In this document: in pieces, positions 5,809-7,308 of the stretch | Layout: each line of letters opens with the position of its first letter | How positions within the stretch are numbered: position 1 is the first letter of the stretch | NCBI GenBank assembly: GCA_013205335.1 | Contig: JABMNB010000423.1 | Span: forward strand, 1-7,308 | Reading direction: 5' to 3' | DNA: 7,308 bases | Origin: Rhodospirillales bacterium | GTDB lineage: Bacteria; Pseudomonadota; Alphaproteobacteria; Reyranellales; Reyranellaceae | Program-made: the position numbers and the translations under genes | The notes under the pieces: generated by a model | Database searches by the model: none | The model's input: only the letters and a program-made list of their open reading frames with translations | What the model was told of the DNA's origin: nothing

Positions 5809-7308
5809 ATGAGCGACAACGACATCACGCCGGGCGCCGAGGACTACGGCGCCGATTCCATCAAGGTGCTGCGCGGCCTCGAGGCCGTCCGCAAGCGTCC
5901 GGGCATGTATATCGGCGACACCGACGACGGCACCGGCCTGCACCACATGGTCTACGAGATCGTCGACAACGCAATCGACGAGGCGCTGGCGGGATATTGC
6001 GACAAGGTCAACGTCATCCTGCTCGGCGACGGCTCGGTCACGGTGCGCGACAATGGCCGCGGCGTGCCGACCGACATCCACAAGGAAGAAGGCATCTCGG
6101 CTGCCAACGTGATCTTCACGCAGCTCCACGCCGGCGGAAAGTTCGACCAGAACTCCTACAAGGTGTCGGGTGGCCTGCACGGCGTGGGCGCTGCGGTCGT
6201 GAACGCGCTGTCCGCGCGACTCGACCTGCGCATCTGGCGCAACGGCAAGGAACACCACATGGTCTTTCGGCACGGCGAGCCGGAGGGCGACCTGAAGATC
6301 GTGGGCGAGGCCGACCAGGGCCAGCACGGAACGGAAGTAACCTTCCTGCCCTCGACCGGCACCTTCACCAAGACCGAATTCGATTTCGCCACGCTCGAGC
6401 ACCGCCTGCGCGAGCTCGCCTTCCTGAACTCCGGCGTGCGCGTCGTGCTGACCGACGAACGGGCCGCCGAGCACAAGATTTCCGAGCTGTATTACGAGGG
6501 CGGCGTCGAGGCCTTCGCCAAGTATCTCGACCGCAACAAGTCGGTGCTTCACGATCCGCCGGTGTCGATTCGCGGCGAGAAGGAAGGAATCTCGGTCGAA
6601 GTCGCGATGCAGTGGAACGACAGCTATCACGAGACGATGCTGTGTTTTACCAACAACATCCCGCAGCGCGACGGCGGCACCCATCTGGCGGGCTTCCGCG
6701 GCGCGCTGACACGCACGCTGAACAAGTACGCCGACGAAAGCGGCATCTCCAAGAAGGAAAAGGTCGGACTCACCGGCGACGACATGCGTGAGGGCCTGAC
6801 GTGCGTGCTCTCGGTCAAGGTGCCCGATCCCAAATTCTCCTCGCAGACCAAGGACAAGCTGGTGTCCTCGGAAGTGCGCCCGGTCGTCGAGTCCGTGGTG
6901 GCCGACAAGTTCGGCCAGTGGCTGGAGGAGCATCCCTCCGAGACGCGCAAGATCCTGACCAAGGTCGTCGAGGCCGCCGCCGCCCGCGAGGCCGCGAAAA
7001 AAGCCCGCGAACTCACCCGCCGCAAGGGCGCGCTCGACGTGAGTTCTCTGCCCGGCAAGCTCGCCGACTGCCAGGAGCGCGACCCGGCGCTCTCCGAGCT
7101 GTTCATCGTCGAGGGCGATTCGGCCGGCGGCTCGGCCAAACAGGCGCGCGATCGCACCTTCCAGGCGATCATGCCGCTGCGCGGCAAGATCCTGAACACC
7201 TGGGAGCTCGAGCACGGCGATGTCGCGAGCTCGCAGGAGGTGCACGACATCAGCATCGCGATCGGCGTCGAGCCGGGCGCGGCTAACATCTCGGAGCTGC
7301 GCTATCAC
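5809..7308 (+). CDS. gyrB: DNA gyrase subunit B, 5' part (with ParE-like end of visible sequence)
   Basis: ATPase and TOPRIM subunit of gyrase, which introduces negative supercoils with GyrA. The frame is open for all 500 visible codons and runs off the window. The GHKL ATPase shows E50 and N54 in EIVDNAIDEALAG, D81 in DNGRGVP, the lid SGGLHGVG (120-127) and GTEVTFLPS (174-182). The transducer lysine is in SSQTKDKLVSSEV (K348). The TOPRIM domain starts with ELFIVEGDSAGGSAK (430-444; E435 is the metal-binding Glu). Up to there it reads as ordinary alphaproteobacterial GyrB. From about residue 445 the sequence, with IMPLRGKILNTWE and SSQEVHDISIAIGV, resembles ParE of topoisomerase IV from gamma/betaproteobacteria rather than GyrB, which usually has ILNVE and SSQEIGTLI-type sequence. 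Gene context and the first 444 residues favour gyrB. The start ATG 5809 has AGGA at 5803-5806, spaced tightly. Confidence 0.93.
   Translation, partial: MSDNDITPGAEDYGADSIKVLRGLEAVRKRPGMYIGDTDDGTGLHHMVYEIVDNAIDEALAGYCDKVNVILLGDGSVTVRDNGRGVPTDIHKEEGISAANVIFTQLHAGGKFDQNSYKVSGGLHGVGAAVVNALSARLDLRIWRNGKEHHMVFRHGEPEGDLKIVGEADQGQHGTEVTFLPSTGTFTKTEFDFATLEHRLRELAFLNSGVRVVLTDERAAEHKISELYYEGGVEAFAKYLDRNKSVLHDPPVSIRGEKEGISVEVAMQWNDSYHETMLCFTNNIPQRDGGTHLAGFRGALTRTLNKYADESGISKKEKVGLTGDDMREGLTCVLSVKVPDPKFSSQTKDKLVSSEVRPVVESVVADKFGQWLEEHPSETRKILTKVVEAAAAREAAKKARELTRRKGALDVSSLPGKLADCQERDPALSELFIVEGDSAGGSAKQARDRTFQAIMPLRGKILNTWELEHGDVASSQEVHDISIAIGVEPGAANISELRYH

Noticed and set aside
5997..6791. Plus-strand open frame of 264 codons inside gyrB
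   Set aside because: Out of frame with GyrB, whose GHKL motifs lie in the other frame over the same bases.
4687..7308. Very long minus-strand open frame (873 codons) opposite recF and gyrB
   Set aside because: RecF and GyrB motifs on the plus strand are unambiguous. The antisense frame lacks recognisable motifs and is a codon-bias artefact.
1..7308. Novel defence, mobile or biosynthetic system
   Set aside because: All genes but the rhodanese are conserved core genes in a known order. I see no transposase, integrase, attachment site, CRISPR repeat or unknown multi-gene cluster.

Overview
The window reads as the dnaA-proximal replication-gene neighbourhood of a high-GC alphaproteobacterium. 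The order is enoyl-CoA hydratase (3' end) - rpsT - rhodanese - dnaA - dnaN - recF - gyrB (5' part), all on the plus strand. Grounds for the lineage are the enoyl-CoA hydratase/rpsT/dnaA linkage, the DnaA domain IV and GyrB sequence style, and -10 elements close to the alphaproteobacterial GCTATAWC form. It could be Rhodospirillales, Rhizobiales or a relative. I do not call a genus.

Layout. Positions 2-388 hold the C-terminal 128 residues of a crotonase-family enzyme. A well-formed sigma70-type promoter (TTGACC-17-TATAAG) then drives rpsT (464-727), which ends at a strong intrinsic terminator (759-789). Positions 790-1307 form a gene-free stretch of about 518 bp that is poorer in GC (hand count for 781-1260: 260 of 480, about 54%) than the flanking genes. 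It carries seven GANTC sites in 301 bp, a near-consensus DnaA box framed by two inverted GANTC sites, and three copies of CGAACGA. It is the best candidate here for a dnaA-region control element or part of oriC. A single-domain rhodanese (1308-1772) follows and runs directly into dnaA (about 1844-3253). dnaA ends at its own terminator (3279-3302). A 211-bp gap with promoter-like elements leads into dnaN (3465-4583). dnaN overlaps recF (4580-5785) by ATGA, and recF is followed 23 bp later by gyrB (5809 to beyond the window end).

The genes form one functional unit of chromosome replication. DnaA opens the origin, DnaN is the sliding clamp, RecF acts in recombinational repair at stalled forks, and GyrB is the ATPase subunit of gyrase. 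rpsT and the enoyl-CoA hydratase are conserved neighbours rather than functional partners. Most of the window is ordinary core genome. The points worth a second look are a ParE-like stretch at the 3' end of the visible gyrB, the GANTC-rich region upstream of the rhodanese/dnaA pair, and the rhodanese gene lying between rpsT and dnaA. I found no CRISPR array, mobile element, tRNA or novel multi-gene system.
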